Below, in pieces: positions 28,849-39,136 of a stretch of 64,000 nucleotides of DNA. Under the pieces are notes generated by a model. It did no database searches. It was not told where the DNA came from and saw nothing but the letters and a program-made list of their open reading frames with translations. Source of the DNA: Betaproteobacteria bacterium. Its GTDB lineage: Bacteria > Pseudomonadota > Gammaproteobacteria > Burkholderiales > Rhodocyclaceae. Position 1 is the first letter of the stretch; every line of letters starts with the position of its first letter. The stretch lies in the NCBI GenBank assembly GCA_016868295.1, contig VGHJ01000002.1, positions 91,456 through 155,455 of the forward strand, read 5' to 3'. Made by a program: the position numbers and the translations under genes.

Positions 28849-28864
28849 GCTGCATTATTGCAGC
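28849..28864. promoter_or_regulatory. Palindrome upstream of hypothetical gene
   Basis: GCTGCA, four bases, TGCAGC. It resembles CTGC...GCAG operators bound by PhaR in polyhydroxyalkanoate producers. Regulator and function are inference only. Confidence 0.35.
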
Positions 28865-28948
28865 GCAACAACGCAGTAATGCGGATTTTACGGTTGTTTT
28901 GACTTGTTTTTGCTTGATTTTGTTCAAGAATATCTTGCGGCGCAGCAC

Positions 28949-28970
28949 GATTAGGCAGCGAGGCCTAATC
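28949..28970. terminator. Hairpin downstream of histidine kinase remnant
   Basis: GATTAGGC, loop AGCGAG, GCCTAATC: eight perfect pairs, 21 bases beyond the kinase stop on the minus strand. No long T-run follows, so efficiency is uncertain. Confidence 0.5.
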
Positions 28971-28990
28971 AATGTGAGCGTGTACTTACA

Positions 28991-29758
28991 TCAAAGGTGG
29001 CCGGAGTCGAAGTCGAGTGTAAACAGGAAAGTAGCGCCCTTGCCGGGCGCGGCTTCGGCCCAGACGCGGCCGCCATGGCGATGGACAATCCTGGCCACGG
29101 TGGCCAGGCCGATGCCGGTGCCCTCGAACTCCTCCGGGCGGTGCAGGCGCTGGAAGGGAGTGAACAGGCGGTCGGCGTACTTCATGTCGAAGCCGACGCC
29201 GTTGTCGCGCATGAAGAAGACGGTCTCACCGCCGGCCGCTTCCTTGCCGAACTCGATCCTTGCGTCGGGGTTGTGCGAGGAGTACTTCCAGGCGTTCTCG
29301 ACGAGGTTCTGCATCATCACGCGCAGCAGCTGCGGGTCGCCCAAGGCGGAGCAGTGCGGCGCCAGGCTGACCGCGACGCGGCGTTCGGGCTCGGCCCGCC
29401 CCCGCTCCTCGATCAGTTCGGCGGCGAGCTGGCTCAGGTCGACCGGGACGCGGCGCATCTCCTGGCGGGTGACGCGCGAGAGTTCGAGGATGTCGTCGAT
29501 GAGATGGCCCATGCGCTGGGCGGCGCCGCGCACCCGCTTCAGGTAGCCGCGCCCCTCTTCGTCGAGCCGGTCGCCGTATTCCTCGTCGAGCAGGTGGCTG
29601 AAGCCGTCGATGCCGCGCAGCGGCGCGCGCAGGTCGTGCGAGACGGAGTAGGCGAAGGACTCCAGCTCCTTGTTGGCGGACTGCAGCTCGGCCGTGCGCT
29701 CGCGCACGCGGATTTCCAGCCGCTCGTTCAGGCGCTGAATTTCGTTCCTTGCCTGCAT
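28991..29758 (-). pseudogene. Histidine kinase lacking its sensor (5'-truncated)
   Basis: The 255-residue frame has a complete transmitter: coiled coil MQARNEIQRLNERLEIRVRERTAELQSANKEL, H-box SYSVSHDLRAPLRGIDGFSHLL, N-box LVENAWKYSSHNPDARIEF, G1 FFMRDNGVGFDMKYADRLFTPFQRLHRPEEFEGTGIGLATVARIVHRHGGRVWAE. Directly before the ATG the same frame reads RNRTARDITEQ, the end of a PAS-type sensor, and a few codons further up there are stop codons (TGA, TAG). So the sensory part has been cut off close to the uvrD promoter. No response regulator is adjacent. It could still make a soluble kinase core. Confidence 0.7.
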
Positions 29759-29920
29759 CTGCTCGGTGATGTCGCGCGCCGTGCGATTTCGGGCGCTCCC
29801 ATGTATATCCCGACTGTTTTCCGCTTTCTATCATGAGGGGTGGCGGCAGGGGCGGCGAATGATCGGCTCGTGGCTCGGCCGCGAGGGGGCGGCGGTATAA
29901 TCCGGCCATCCGCGAGCGGC

Positions 29921-32113
29921 ATGTCGATGTCGAACCTTCTCAACTCCCTCAATCCCCCGCAACTGGCCGCCGTCACCCTGCCGCCGCAGCACGCCCTGAT
30001 CCTCGCCGGCGCCGGCTCGGGCAAGACGCGCGTGCTTACGACGCGCATCGCCTGGTTGATCCAGACCGGCCAGGCCGGCCCGCACGGCATCCTCGCTGTC
30101 ACCTTCACCAACAAGGCGGCCAAGGAGATGCTACTCCGCCTGACGGCGATGCTGCCGATCAACACGCGCGGCATGTGGATCGGCACCTTCCACGGCCTCT
30201 GCAACCGCCTGCTGCGGGCGCACCACCGCGACGCCGGACTGCCGCAACTGTTCCAGATCCTCGATTCGGCCGACCAACTCGCCGCCATCAAGCGATTGCT
30301 GAAGGCCTTGAATGTCGATGACGAAAAATATCCTCCCCGGGATGTGGCCAACTTCATTAACGGCCAGAAGGAGGCTGGCTTGAGGCCGGACGCCGTCGAG
30401 GCCTGGGACGATTACACGCGCAAGCGCGTCGAGCTGTATCGCGAATACGAGGCGCAGTGTAGCCGCGAGGGCGTGGTAGATTTCGCCGAGCTGCTGCTGC
30501 GCGCCTACGAGCTGTTGCAGCGCAACGAACCGATACGCCATCACTACCAGAGCCGTTTCAGGCACATCCTGGTCGACGAGTTTCAGGACACCAACGTGCT
30601 GCAATATCGATGGTTGAAGCTTCTGGCAGGCGGCGGCGCGCACCTGTTCTGCGTCGGCGACGACGACCAGAGCATTTACGCCTTCCGCGGCGCCGAGGTC
30701 GGCAACATGCGCGACTTCGAGCGCGAGTTCCGCGTCGGCAACGTGATCCGGCTGGAACAGAACTACCGCTCGCACGGCAACATCCTCGATGCCGCCAACG
30801 CCATCATCAAGCACAACGAGGCGCGCCTCGGCAAGAATCTGTGGACCGACGCCGGCGCCGGCGAGCCGATCCGCGCCTACGAGGCCTTCAACGACACGGA
30901 AGAGGCGCGCTGGATCGTCGAGGAGATCAAGTCGCTCGCCGCAGAGGGCCTGGCGCGGCGCGAGATGGCGCTGCTCTACCGCTCGAATGCCCAGTCGCGC
31001 GTGCTCGAGCATGCCCTTTTCTCCGCCGGCCTGCCCTACCGCGTGTATGGCGGCCTGCGTTTCTTCGAGCGGCAGGAGGTCAAGCACGCGCTGGCGTATC
31101 TGCGCCTGATCGCCAACGCCGACGACGACGGGGCGTTTCTCCGTGTGGTGAACTTCCCGGCGCGAGGGCTAGGCGCGCGCACCATCGAGCAATTGCAGGA
31201 CGCGGCCAAGATTGCAAAAGTCAGTCTCTACGCCACGGCGAATCAGGGCGGCAAGGCGGCCGCCTTCGCCGCCCTCGTCGACAAATTGCGCGCCGCCTGC
31301 GAGGGACTCACCCTGCCGGAGACCGTCGAGCAGGTGCTGGAGATTTCCGGCCTGCGCGCCCACTACCGCACCGAGAAGGAAGGCCAGGACCGCCTCGCCA
31401 ACCTCGACGAACTGGTGAATGCCGCCGAGAACTTCGTCGCCGAGGAGGGCAACGTCGACGCCGAGGGCGAAGTCTCCGGCGACCTCGCCGCTTTCCTCGC
31501 CCACGCCTCGCTCGAGGCCGGCGAACACCAGGCCGGCGAGGGCGACGACGCCCTGCAGCTGATGACGGTGCACTCGGCCAAGGGCCTCGAGTTCGACGTC
31601 GTCTTCATTAGCGGCCTGGAAGAAGGGCTGTTCCCGCACGAGAACAGCGTGCGCGAAGACAAGGGGCTCGAGGAGGAGCGCCGCCTGATGTACGTCGCCG
31701 TCACAAGGGCGAGAAAGCGCCTGTATCTCTCCCACGCGCAGACGCGCATGCTGCACGGCCAGACGCGCTACAACCTGCCCTCGAGCTTCTTCGACGAGGT
31801 GCCCGAGGGCTTGCTCAAGTGGCTGACGCCGAAGCTGGCGCGCGGCCATGGCGCCGTGTCGCCGGGACTGACTTTTTCCGCGCCGCGCCGCCCGGCCTGG
31901 AACGCCCCGCCGCCAGCCGCCGTGATGCGCCGCACGGCGGAGAAGGAGGCTGGCGGCTTTCGCATCGGCCAGAGCGTGCAGCACGCGAAATTCGGCCAGG
32001 GCGTCATCGTGAATGCCGAGGGCGCCGGCTCGGATGCCCGCGTGCAGGTGAATTTCGGCCGCGAGGGCGTCAAGTGGCTGGCGCTGTCGGTGGCCAAGCT
32101 GACCGCCGTTTGA
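29921..32113 (+). CDS. uvrD: DNA helicase II (UvrD/Rep/PcrA family)
   Basis: ATP-dependent 3'-5' helicase of nucleotide excision and mismatch repair; 730 residues. Walker A LILAGAGSGKTRVLTTRIAWL (about 27-47), TFTNKAAKEM, motif II VDEFQDTN, motif III CVGDDDQSIYAFRGA, motif IV LEQNYRSHGNIL, motif V TVHSAKGLEFDVVFISGLEEGLFPHE, motif VI EERRLMYVAVTRARKRLYLS. The C-terminus ends in a Tudor-like segment (IGQSVQHAKFGQGVIVNAEG). I chose MSMSNLLNSLNPPQ; a TATAAT at 29896-29901 lies only 20 bases upstream, so the leader would be very short. Two copies of the dispersed motif are inside. Confidence 0.95.
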   Translation: MSMSNLLNSLNPPQLAAVTLPPQHALILAGAGSGKTRVLTTRIAWLIQTGQAGPHGILAVTFTNKAAKEMLLRLTAMLPINTRGMWIGTFHGLCNRLLRAHHRDAGLPQLFQILDSADQLAAIKRLLKALNVDDEKYPPRDVANFINGQKEAGLRPDAVEAWDDYTRKRVELYREYEAQCSREGVVDFAELLLRAYELLQRNEPIRHHYQSRFRHILVDEFQDTNVLQYRWLKLLAGGGAHLFCVGDDDQSIYAFRGAEVGNMRDFEREFRVGNVIRLEQNYRSHGNILDAANAIIKHNEARLGKNLWTDAGAGEPIRAYEAFNDTEEARWIVEEIKSLAAEGLARREMALLYRSNAQSRVLEHALFSAGLPYRVYGGLRFFERQEVKHALAYLRLIANADDDGAFLRVVNFPARGLGARTIEQLQDAAKIAKVSLYATANQGGKAAAFAALVDKLRAACEGLTLPETVEQVLEISGLRAHYRTEKEGQDRLANLDELVNAAENFVAEEGNVDAEGEVSGDLAAFLAHASLEAGEHQAGEGDDALQLMTVHSAKGLEFDVVFISGLEEGLFPHENSVREDKGLEEERRLMYVAVTRARKRLYLSHAQTRMLHGQTRYNLPSSFFDEVPEGLLKWLTPKLARGHGAVSPGLTFSAPRRPAWNAPPPAAVMRRTAEKEAGGFRIGQSVQHAKFGQGVIVNAEGAGSDARVQVNFGREGVKWLALSVAKLTAV
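31216..31240 (-). repeat. Dispersed 25-bp motif, copy 7 (inside uvrD)
   Basis: Minus strand: CGCCGT, spacer GGCGTAGA, GACTGACTTTT; both halves exact. uvrD encodes AKVSLYATANQ across it. Confidence 0.87.
31852..31876 (+). repeat. Dispersed 25-bp motif, copy 8 (inside uvrD)
   Basis: CGCCGT, spacer GTCGCCGG, GACTGACTTTT; both halves exact. uvrD encodes GAVSPGLTFSAPRRP, in the variable linker before the C-terminal Tudor-like part. Confidence 0.9.
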
Positions 32114-32123
32114 GGAGGACACA

Positions 32124-32900
32124 ATGAAGGTTCGCGCCAACGGCATCGACATTCATTACGAGATTTCCGGCAGCGGCCCCTGGTTGACGCTGTCGCATTC
32201 GCTCTGCTGCGACGGCTCCATGTGGCAGCCGCAGCTGGCGGCGCTGGAGAAGCGCTTCACCGTGCTGCGCTACGATACGCGCGGCCACGGCCAGTCCGAC
32301 GCGCCGGCCGGCGCCTACACCTTCGCGCAGCTGACCGACGACGTGCTCGGCCTGCTCGACGCGCTGAAGATCGGGCGCACGCACTACTGCGGTCTGTCGA
32401 TGGGCGGCATGATCGGCCAGCATCTCGCCTTGAAGGCGCCGCAGCGCCTTGACCGCATGGTGCTAGCCGACACCACCAGCCGCATGCCGTCGGAGTCGCG
32501 CGTCCTGTGGCCCGAGCGCATCCGCATCGCCACGGAGCAGGGCATGGCGGCGCTGGCGGAGTCGACCCTGGCGCGCTGGTTCACCGCGCCCTACCGCGCG
32601 GCCCATCCCGAGGTGATGGCGCGCATCGGCGATCTCATCCGCAACACGCCGCCGGCGGGTTACATCGGCTGCGCCCAGGCCATCGCGCAGATCGACATCA
32701 CCGACCGGCTGCATGCCGTGCAGGCGCCGACGCTGGTGATCGTCGGCGCCGAGGACGGCGGCACGCCGCCGGCGATGTCGGAAGTCATCGCTGCGGCGAT
32801 TCCCGGCGCGCGGCTGGAAGTGATTGCAGAGGCTTCGCACCTCTCCAACATAGAGCAGGCGGAAGTCTTCAACAAGCTGCTGCTTGATTTCCTGGACTAA
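32124..32900 (+). CDS. pcaD: Alpha/beta hydrolase, probable 3-oxoadipate enol-lactonase
   Basis: 258-residue alpha/beta hydrolase closest in pattern to PcaD, which hydrolyses 3-oxoadipate enol-lactone in the beta-ketoadipate route of aromatic breakdown. Blocks: MKVRANGIDIHYEISGSGPWLTLSHSLCCDGSMWQPQLAAL, YDTRGHGQSDAP, nucleophile elbow CGLSMGGMIGQHLAL (Ser about residue 95), acid in VIVGAEDGGTPPAMSEVI, catalytic His in AEASHLSNIEQAE. GAGGAG precedes the ATG, ten bases after uvrD. No other pca genes lie in the window, so a related esterase role is possible. Confidence 0.8.
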   Translation: MKVRANGIDIHYEISGSGPWLTLSHSLCCDGSMWQPQLAALEKRFTVLRYDTRGHGQSDAPAGAYTFAQLTDDVLGLLDALKIGRTHYCGLSMGGMIGQHLALKAPQRLDRMVLADTTSRMPSESRVLWPERIRIATEQGMAALAESTLARWFTAPYRAAHPEVMARIGDLIRNTPPAGYIGCAQAIAQIDITDRLHAVQAPTLVIVGAEDGGTPPAMSEVIAAAIPGARLEVIAEASHLSNIEQAEVFNKLLLDFLD

Positions 32901-33308
32901 TCAGTCCCCACCGCCACAACCCCCACCGCAGCCGCTGCCGTCGGCACCGCCCCCGCCGCTCTCCCCGTCACCACCCGAAGCGTCGCCGAAACCCTTGCGG
33001 CAGAATTCGTCGTAGGCCTTGGTGTACAGGATGAATTCGTGCTACAGGTCGTCCGCCGCCTGCGAGGGCATCGAGACGAAGCGGTAGCCGCCGTGGTGAT
33101 AGACGAGGAAATACTGGCGCAGCGCGCGCGACACCAGCACGCGGTCCTTCAGCGAGAGCTCCGGCCGGCGCTTGGCCAGGCGATCGAGCAGTCCCGGCGG
33201 GAAGGATGCGCCGCGGATGAACTGGCCGCGCGCCAGCCAGGCCTGGCGGCGCCAGAGAACGAAAACGATGGCGACGAGAATTGCGACGACGACCAGCAAC
33301 GGAATCAT
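32901..33308 (-). pseudogene. Glycine-rich-tail membrane protein with in-frame TAG
   Basis: The frame starts at MIPLLVVVAILVAIVFVLWRRQ (one membrane segment), continues ARGQFIRGASFPPGLLDRLAKRRPELSLKDRVLVSRALRQYFLVYHHGGYRFVSMPSQAADDL, then has TAG at 33042-33044. The same frame runs on for 46 codons, HEFILYTKAYDEFCRKGFGDASGGDGESGGGG..., ending in a Gly/Cys-rich tail and TGA at 32901-32903. In relatives I know, the sequence reads MPSQ..DD.WHEFI, so TAG replaces a TGG tryptophan codon by one base change. It is either a nonsense pseudogene, a sequencing error, or a read-through case. Confidence 0.8.
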
Positions 33309-33364
33309 GTTTGCTCGTCCCTGCGCGGCATTGTAAGCTCGGCACCCTACTCGGAGGAACCACG

Positions 33365-34150
33365 ATGGATCTGGGAATCGCAGGAAAGAAGGCACTCGTC
33401 TGCGCCGCCAGCAAGGGCCTCGGCCGCGGCTGCGCGCGGGCGCTGGCGCAGGAGGGCGTGCATGTGACGATCGTCGCGCGCGGGCGCGCGGCGCTGGAGG
33501 CGACCGCCGCCGAACTGGAGAAAGTCAGTCCGCACGATACGGCGATCAAATGGGTCGCTGCCGACATCACCACGCCGGAAGGGCGCGCCGCGGCGCTCGC
33601 CGCCTGCCCGCAGCCGGACATCCTGGTGAACAACGCCGGCGGGCCGCCGCCAGGCGATTTCCGCGAGTGGTCGCGCGAGGACTGGATCGCCGCGCTCGAC
33701 GCCAACATGCTCACCCCCATCGAGCTGATCAAGGCGACGGTGGACGGCATGATCGCGCGGCGCTTCGGCCGCATCGTGAACATCACCTCCGGCGCGGTGA
33801 AGGCGCCGATCGACGTGCTCGGGCTGTCCAACGGCGCGCGGAGCGGCCTCACCGGCTTCGTCGCCGGCCTGGCGAGGAAGACCGTGCAGCACAACGTCAC
33901 CATCAACAATCTGCTGCCCGGCTTCTTCGACACCGACCGCATCCGCGCGGTGATCGGCGGCCAGGCGAAGTCGCGCGGCGTCAGCTACGAGGCGGCGCTG
34001 GCCGAGCGCATCCGCACCATCCCGGCCGGCCGCATCGGCGACCCCGAGGAGTTCGGCGCCGCCTGCGCCTGGCTGTGCTCGGCCCAGGCCGGCTTCATCA
34101 CCGGGCAGAACTGGCTGCTCGACGGTGGCGCCTACCCGGGAACGTTCTGA
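33365..34150 (+). CDS. Short-chain dehydrogenase with altered catalytic residues
   Basis: 261-residue Rossmann-fold SDR. Nucleotide-binding CAASKGLGRGCARAL (about 14-28) and NNAGGPPPG (about 88) are intact, and the catalytic Ser region ITSGAVK is present. However, the positions of the YxxxK pair, 13 and 17 residues after that Ser (GLSNGARSG), hold Ser and Arg. So this is an atypical SDR; the same SNGAR-type sequence occurs in other betaproteobacterial proteins, so it is a conserved subfamily rather than a decayed gene. GGAGG precedes the ATG. The dispersed motif is at 33520-33544. Substrate unknown. Confidence 0.85.
   Translation: MDLGIAGKKALVCAASKGLGRGCARALAQEGVHVTIVARGRAALEATAAELEKVSPHDTAIKWVAADITTPEGRAAALAACPQPDILVNNAGGPPPGDFREWSREDWIAALDANMLTPIELIKATVDGMIARRFGRIVNITSGAVKAPIDVLGLSNGARSGLTGFVAGLARKTVQHNVTINNLLPGFFDTDRIRAVIGGQAKSRGVSYEAALAERIRTIPAGRIGDPEEFGAACAWLCSAQAGFITGQNWLLDGGAYPGTF
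33520..33544 (-). repeat. Dispersed 25-bp motif, copy 9 (inside SDR gene)
   Basis: Minus strand: CGCCGT, spacer ATCGTGCG, GACTGACTTTC; one change at the end. The gene encodes ELEKVSPHDTAIKW here, the loop after the second strand. Confidence 0.82.
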
Positions 34151-34283
34151 CGCGGCCTGTCTTCCGGGCGACTGACGCCGCCGCGCCGTTCCGCGATACT
34201 CCCCCTGCGGCTTCCCACAATGGAAGCCCTGCCTGCAATTACCTAGAATGCATCTACCGTCCACAAGGCGGGAGGAGAAGACA

Positions 34284-36560
<2,277 letters not shown>

Positions 36561-36561
36561 A

Positions 36562-36600
36562 ACCCCCTCGCCCCTTCGGGGAAAGGGCTGGGGAGAGGGG
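36562..36600. repeat. CTCTCCC palindromic intergenic repeat, divergent copy
   Basis: CCCCTCGCCCC-TTCG-GGGGAAAGGG followed by CTGGGGAGAGGGG. It is the same kind of element as at 16270 and 46777 but with changed arms. Confidence 0.6.
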
Positions 36601-36821
36601 AGGTCTTGCCGGGACTCGCCCCGGCAGGCGAGTCTGAAAATGCGCGCCCCGGCCCTGCGGGCTTCCCTCGCTCCGGACTGCCCCGGTCTGGCAGCCCTGC
36701 GCTCGGCGGGGCAGAGGGGAGGGCTGCATTTACCACGTAGGAATTTCTAACGGCTGTTCTATTCCGTTGCTACGACCTGTGGATTTGAAAACTTCAATCT
36801 TCTATTTCCACCCAAGCAAAT

Positions 36822-36846
36822 CGCCGTATCGCAGAGGCTGACTTTT
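36822..36846 (+). repeat. Dispersed 25-bp motif, copy 10 (upstream of qor)
   Basis: CGCCGT, spacer ATCGCAGA, GGCTGACTTTT; one change in the second half. Intergenic, 94 bases before the qor start. Confidence 0.82.
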
Positions 36847-36939
36847 CATAATCGTGAGGTGTCTCGGCAATAGTTGAAATTCCCCGCTCGGCAGAGTAGT
36901 TTCCGTTAGACACACTCTCAAAAAAACGAGGATAACCCC

Positions 36940-37914
36940 ATGCCCCACGCCATCCGCTTCCATCAGCCCGGCGGTCCCGAGGTTTTGAAATGGGAGGAGG
37001 TCACCGTCGGCGATCCCGGCCCGAACGAGGCGCGCGTGCGCCATCACGCCGTCGGCCTGAACTTCATCGACATCTACCACCGCACCGGTGCCTATCCGCT
37101 GCCGCTGCCCTCGGGCATCGGCCTGGAAGGCGCGGGTGTTGTCGAAGCGGTCGGCACCGAGGTGAAGGACCTCAAGGCCGGCGAACGCGTCGCCTATGCC
37201 GGCGGGCCGGTCGGCGCCTATGCCGAGGCGCGCCTGATCCCGGCCGACCGGCTGGTGAAGCTGCCCGAGGCGCTGTCGTTCGAGCAGGGCGCGGCGATGA
37301 TGCTGCAGGGCATGACGGCGCAGTACCTGCTGCGCCGCACCTACCGCATGCAGCCGGGCGACACCCTCCTCATCCACGCCGCCGCCGGCGGCGTCGGCCT
37401 CATCATCTGCCAGTGGGCGAAGGCGCTCGGCGCAACGGTGATCGGCACGGTCGGCTCGGACGAGAAAGCGGCGCTGGCGAAGGCGCACGGCTGCGACCAC
37501 CCGATCGTCTATACCCGCGAGAAATTCGCCGACCGCGTGAAGGAAATCACCGGAGGCGAGGGCGTGCCGGTGGTGTACGACTCGATCGGCAAGGATACCT
37601 ACATGGATTCCTTGGCCTGCCTGCGTCCACTCGGCCTGCTGGCGCTGTTTGGCCAGGCCTCGGGACCGGTGCCGTCCTTCGACCTGGGCCTGCTGGCGAA
37701 GATGGGCGCCTTGTTCATCACCCGGCCGACGTTGTTTGTCTATACGGCAAAACGGAGCGACCTCGTGCAAACGGCGGACGAACTGTTCGGCATGGTCACC
37801 TCGGGCAAGGTGAAGATCGAGGTGAACCAGCGCTACGCCCTGAAGGATGCGGCGAAGGCGCAGGCCGACCTCGAGGCGCGCAGGACGACCGGCTCGACGG
37901 TCCTGCTGCCGTAA
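36940..37914 (+). CDS. qor: NADPH:quinone oxidoreductase (zeta-crystallin type)
   Basis: Zinc-free medium-chain dehydrogenase/reductase, 324 residues. Start MPHAIRFHQPGGPEVLKWEEV, then VGLNFIDIYHRTGAYPLPLPSGIGLEGAGVVEAVG, the block QGMTAQYLLRRTYRMQPGDTLLIHAAAGGVGLIICQWAKALGATVIGTVGSDEKAALAKAHGCDH (NADPH-binding AAGGVG), and the end EARRTTGSTVLLP typical of Qor. It is cytoplasmic and reduces quinones by one electron or hydride transfer. Copies 10 and 11 of the dispersed motif lie on either side of this gene in the same orientation. Confidence 0.93.
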   Translation: MPHAIRFHQPGGPEVLKWEEVTVGDPGPNEARVRHHAVGLNFIDIYHRTGAYPLPLPSGIGLEGAGVVEAVGTEVKDLKAGERVAYAGGPVGAYAEARLIPADRLVKLPEALSFEQGAAMMLQGMTAQYLLRRTYRMQPGDTLLIHAAAGGVGLIICQWAKALGATVIGTVGSDEKAALAKAHGCDHPIVYTREKFADRVKEITGGEGVPVVYDSIGKDTYMDSLACLRPLGLLALFGQASGPVPSFDLGLLAKMGALFITRPTLFVYTAKRSDLVQTADELFGMVTSGKVKIEVNQRYALKDAAKAQADLEARRTTGSTVLLP

Positions 37915-37915
37915 T

Positions 37916-37940
37916 CGTCGTATCGCAGGGACTGACTTTT
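37916..37940 (+). repeat. Dispersed 25-bp motif, copy 11 (fills the qor/maoC gap)
   Basis: CGTCGT, spacer ATCGCAGG, GACTGACTTTT. It occupies all but two bases of the 27-base gap between the convergent stops of qor (37914) and the MaoC gene (37942). Confidence 0.9.
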
Positions 37941-37941
37941 C

Positions 37942-38436
37942 TCAGGGCGCCGGCCGCGGGATGACCGGCGCCTTGCCGCGCCGGAACACCATCACCGTGC
38001 GGATGAAAGTGATCACCGTCTTGCCGTCCTGGTTGAAGCCGGTGGTGCGCACCCTGACGATGCCGACATCGGGGCGCGATTTCGATTCGCGCTTCTCCAG
38101 CACTTCCGACTGCGAGTAGAGCGTGTCGCCCTCGAACACCGGGTTCGGCAGGCGCACTTCGTCCCAGCCGAGGTTGGCGAAGACGTTCTGCGAGATGTCG
38201 GTGACGCTCTGGCCGGTGATCAGCGCCAGGGTGAAGGTGGAGTCCACCAGCGGTTTCCCGAATTCGGTCTGCGCCGCGTAGTGGCGGTCGAAGTGGATCG
38301 GCGCGGTGTTCTGCGTCAGCAGGGTGAACCAGGCGTTGTCCACCGCCAGCACGGTGCGCCCGAGCGGATGGCGGTAGAGGTCGCCGACCTCGAAGTCCTC
38401 GTAGAAGCGGCCCTTCCAGCCGGGTTTTTCGGTCAT
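37942..38436 (-). CDS. MaoC-like (R)-specific enoyl-CoA hydratase family protein
   Basis: 164-residue single hotdog-fold protein of the MaoC family. Blocks: GRFYEDFEVGDLYRHPLGRTVLAVDNAWFTLLTQNTAPIHFDRHYAAQTEFGKPLVDSTFTLALITGQSVTDISQNVFANLGWDEVRLPNPVFEGDTLYSQSEVL. The hydratase signature D..xxxH is visible as NTAPIHFD. Members act on enoyl-CoA in polyhydroxyalkanoate or fatty-acid metabolism, or on mesaconyl/methylmalyl-CoA; the substrate here is unresolved. A CAGGAGG ribosome site precedes the ATG at 38434-38436. Confidence 0.85.
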   Translation of the reverse strand: MTEKPGWKGRFYEDFEVGDLYRHPLGRTVLAVDNAWFTLLTQNTAPIHFDRHYAAQTEFGKPLVDSTFTLALITGQSVTDISQNVFANLGWDEVRLPNPVFEGDTLYSQSEVLEKRESKSRPDVGIVRVRTTGFNQDGKTVITFIRTVMVFRRGKAPVIPRPAP

Positions 38437-38500
38437 TGCGGCCTCCTGCAAGCGTGACGGTCCGCCCATTGTGCCGCAGGAGCTGTGATAAATTGAAGCC

Positions 38501-39136
38501 ATGCTGAAATCCTTCCTCATCGCCAACCCCAAGGGCGGCTGCGGCAAGACGACGCTGGCGACCAACCTCGCCGGCCACTTCGCCCGCCAGGGCCACCGCG
38601 TCATGCTGGGCGACATCGACCGCCAGCAGTCGGCGCGCGAGTGGCTGAAGCTCAGGCCGGACGTCCTGCCGCCGATCCGCAGCTGGGACATCGCCCCGGG
38701 CGAGCCGGCGCGGCCGCCCAAGGACACCACGCATGTCGTGCTCGACACGCCGGCCGGCCTGCACGGCAAGAAGCTCGACGCGGTGGTGAAGAGCATCCAC
38801 CGCGTCATCGTGCCGCTGCAGCCCTCCATCTTCGACATCCTCGCCACGCGCGCCTTCCTCGACGTCCTGCTCGAGGAGAAGGCGGTGAGGAAGCAGCAGA
38901 CCTTTGTCGCGGTGGTCGGCATGCGCGTCGACGCGCGCACGCGGGCGGCGCACGAGCTGGAACGCTTCGTCGAGGGCCTCGACGTGCCGGTGCTCGGCTT
39001 CTTGCGCGACACGCAGATCTACGTGCAGGCCGCCGCCCACGGCCTGACGCTGTTCGACCTCTCGCCCGCCCGCGCCGAGAAGGACCTGCCGCAGTGGCAG
39101 GGCATCCTCGACTGGGTGAACGCCCCGCACGCATGA
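38501..39136 (+). CDS. Orphan ParA/MinD-family ATPase
   Basis: 211-residue deviant Walker-A ATPase: FLIANPKGGCGKTTLATNLAGHFARQGHRVMLGDIDRQQSAREWL (KGGCGKTT at about 10-17), then VVLDTPAGLHGKKLDAVVKSIHRVIVPLQPSIFDILATRAFLDVLL. No parB or centromere lies near, so it is not the chromosome partition ParA. Relatives position plasmids, chemotaxis clusters or other cargo, or have unknown targets. Its TGA overlaps the pirin ATG (ATGA), a sign of coupled translation, although the two proteins have no known link. Confidence 0.85.
   Translation: MLKSFLIANPKGGCGKTTLATNLAGHFARQGHRVMLGDIDRQQSAREWLKLRPDVLPPIRSWDIAPGEPARPPKDTTHVVLDTPAGLHGKKLDAVVKSIHRVIVPLQPSIFDILATRAFLDVLLEEKAVRKQQTFVAVVGMRVDARTRAAHELERFVEGLDVPVLGFLRDTQIYVQAAAHGLTLFDLSPARAEKDLPQWQGILDWVNAPHA

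Larger units (their letters stand above)
36561..36939. other. Gene-free gap between maeB and qor
   Basis: No coding frame with support. It holds a CTC/GAG palindromic repeat (36562-36600), a hairpin GACTCGCC/GGCGAGTC (36613-36634) with more GC-rich short stems to 36720, an AT-richer stretch 36740-36820, and the dispersed motif copy 10. GAGGAT precedes the qor ATG. Confidence 0.7.

Noticed and set aside
28888..28908. TTTTGACTTGTTTTTG upstream of the hypothetical gene, and TTGACTTCC at 45945
   Set aside because: They share only TGACTT with the motif and lack CGCCGT at the fixed distance.
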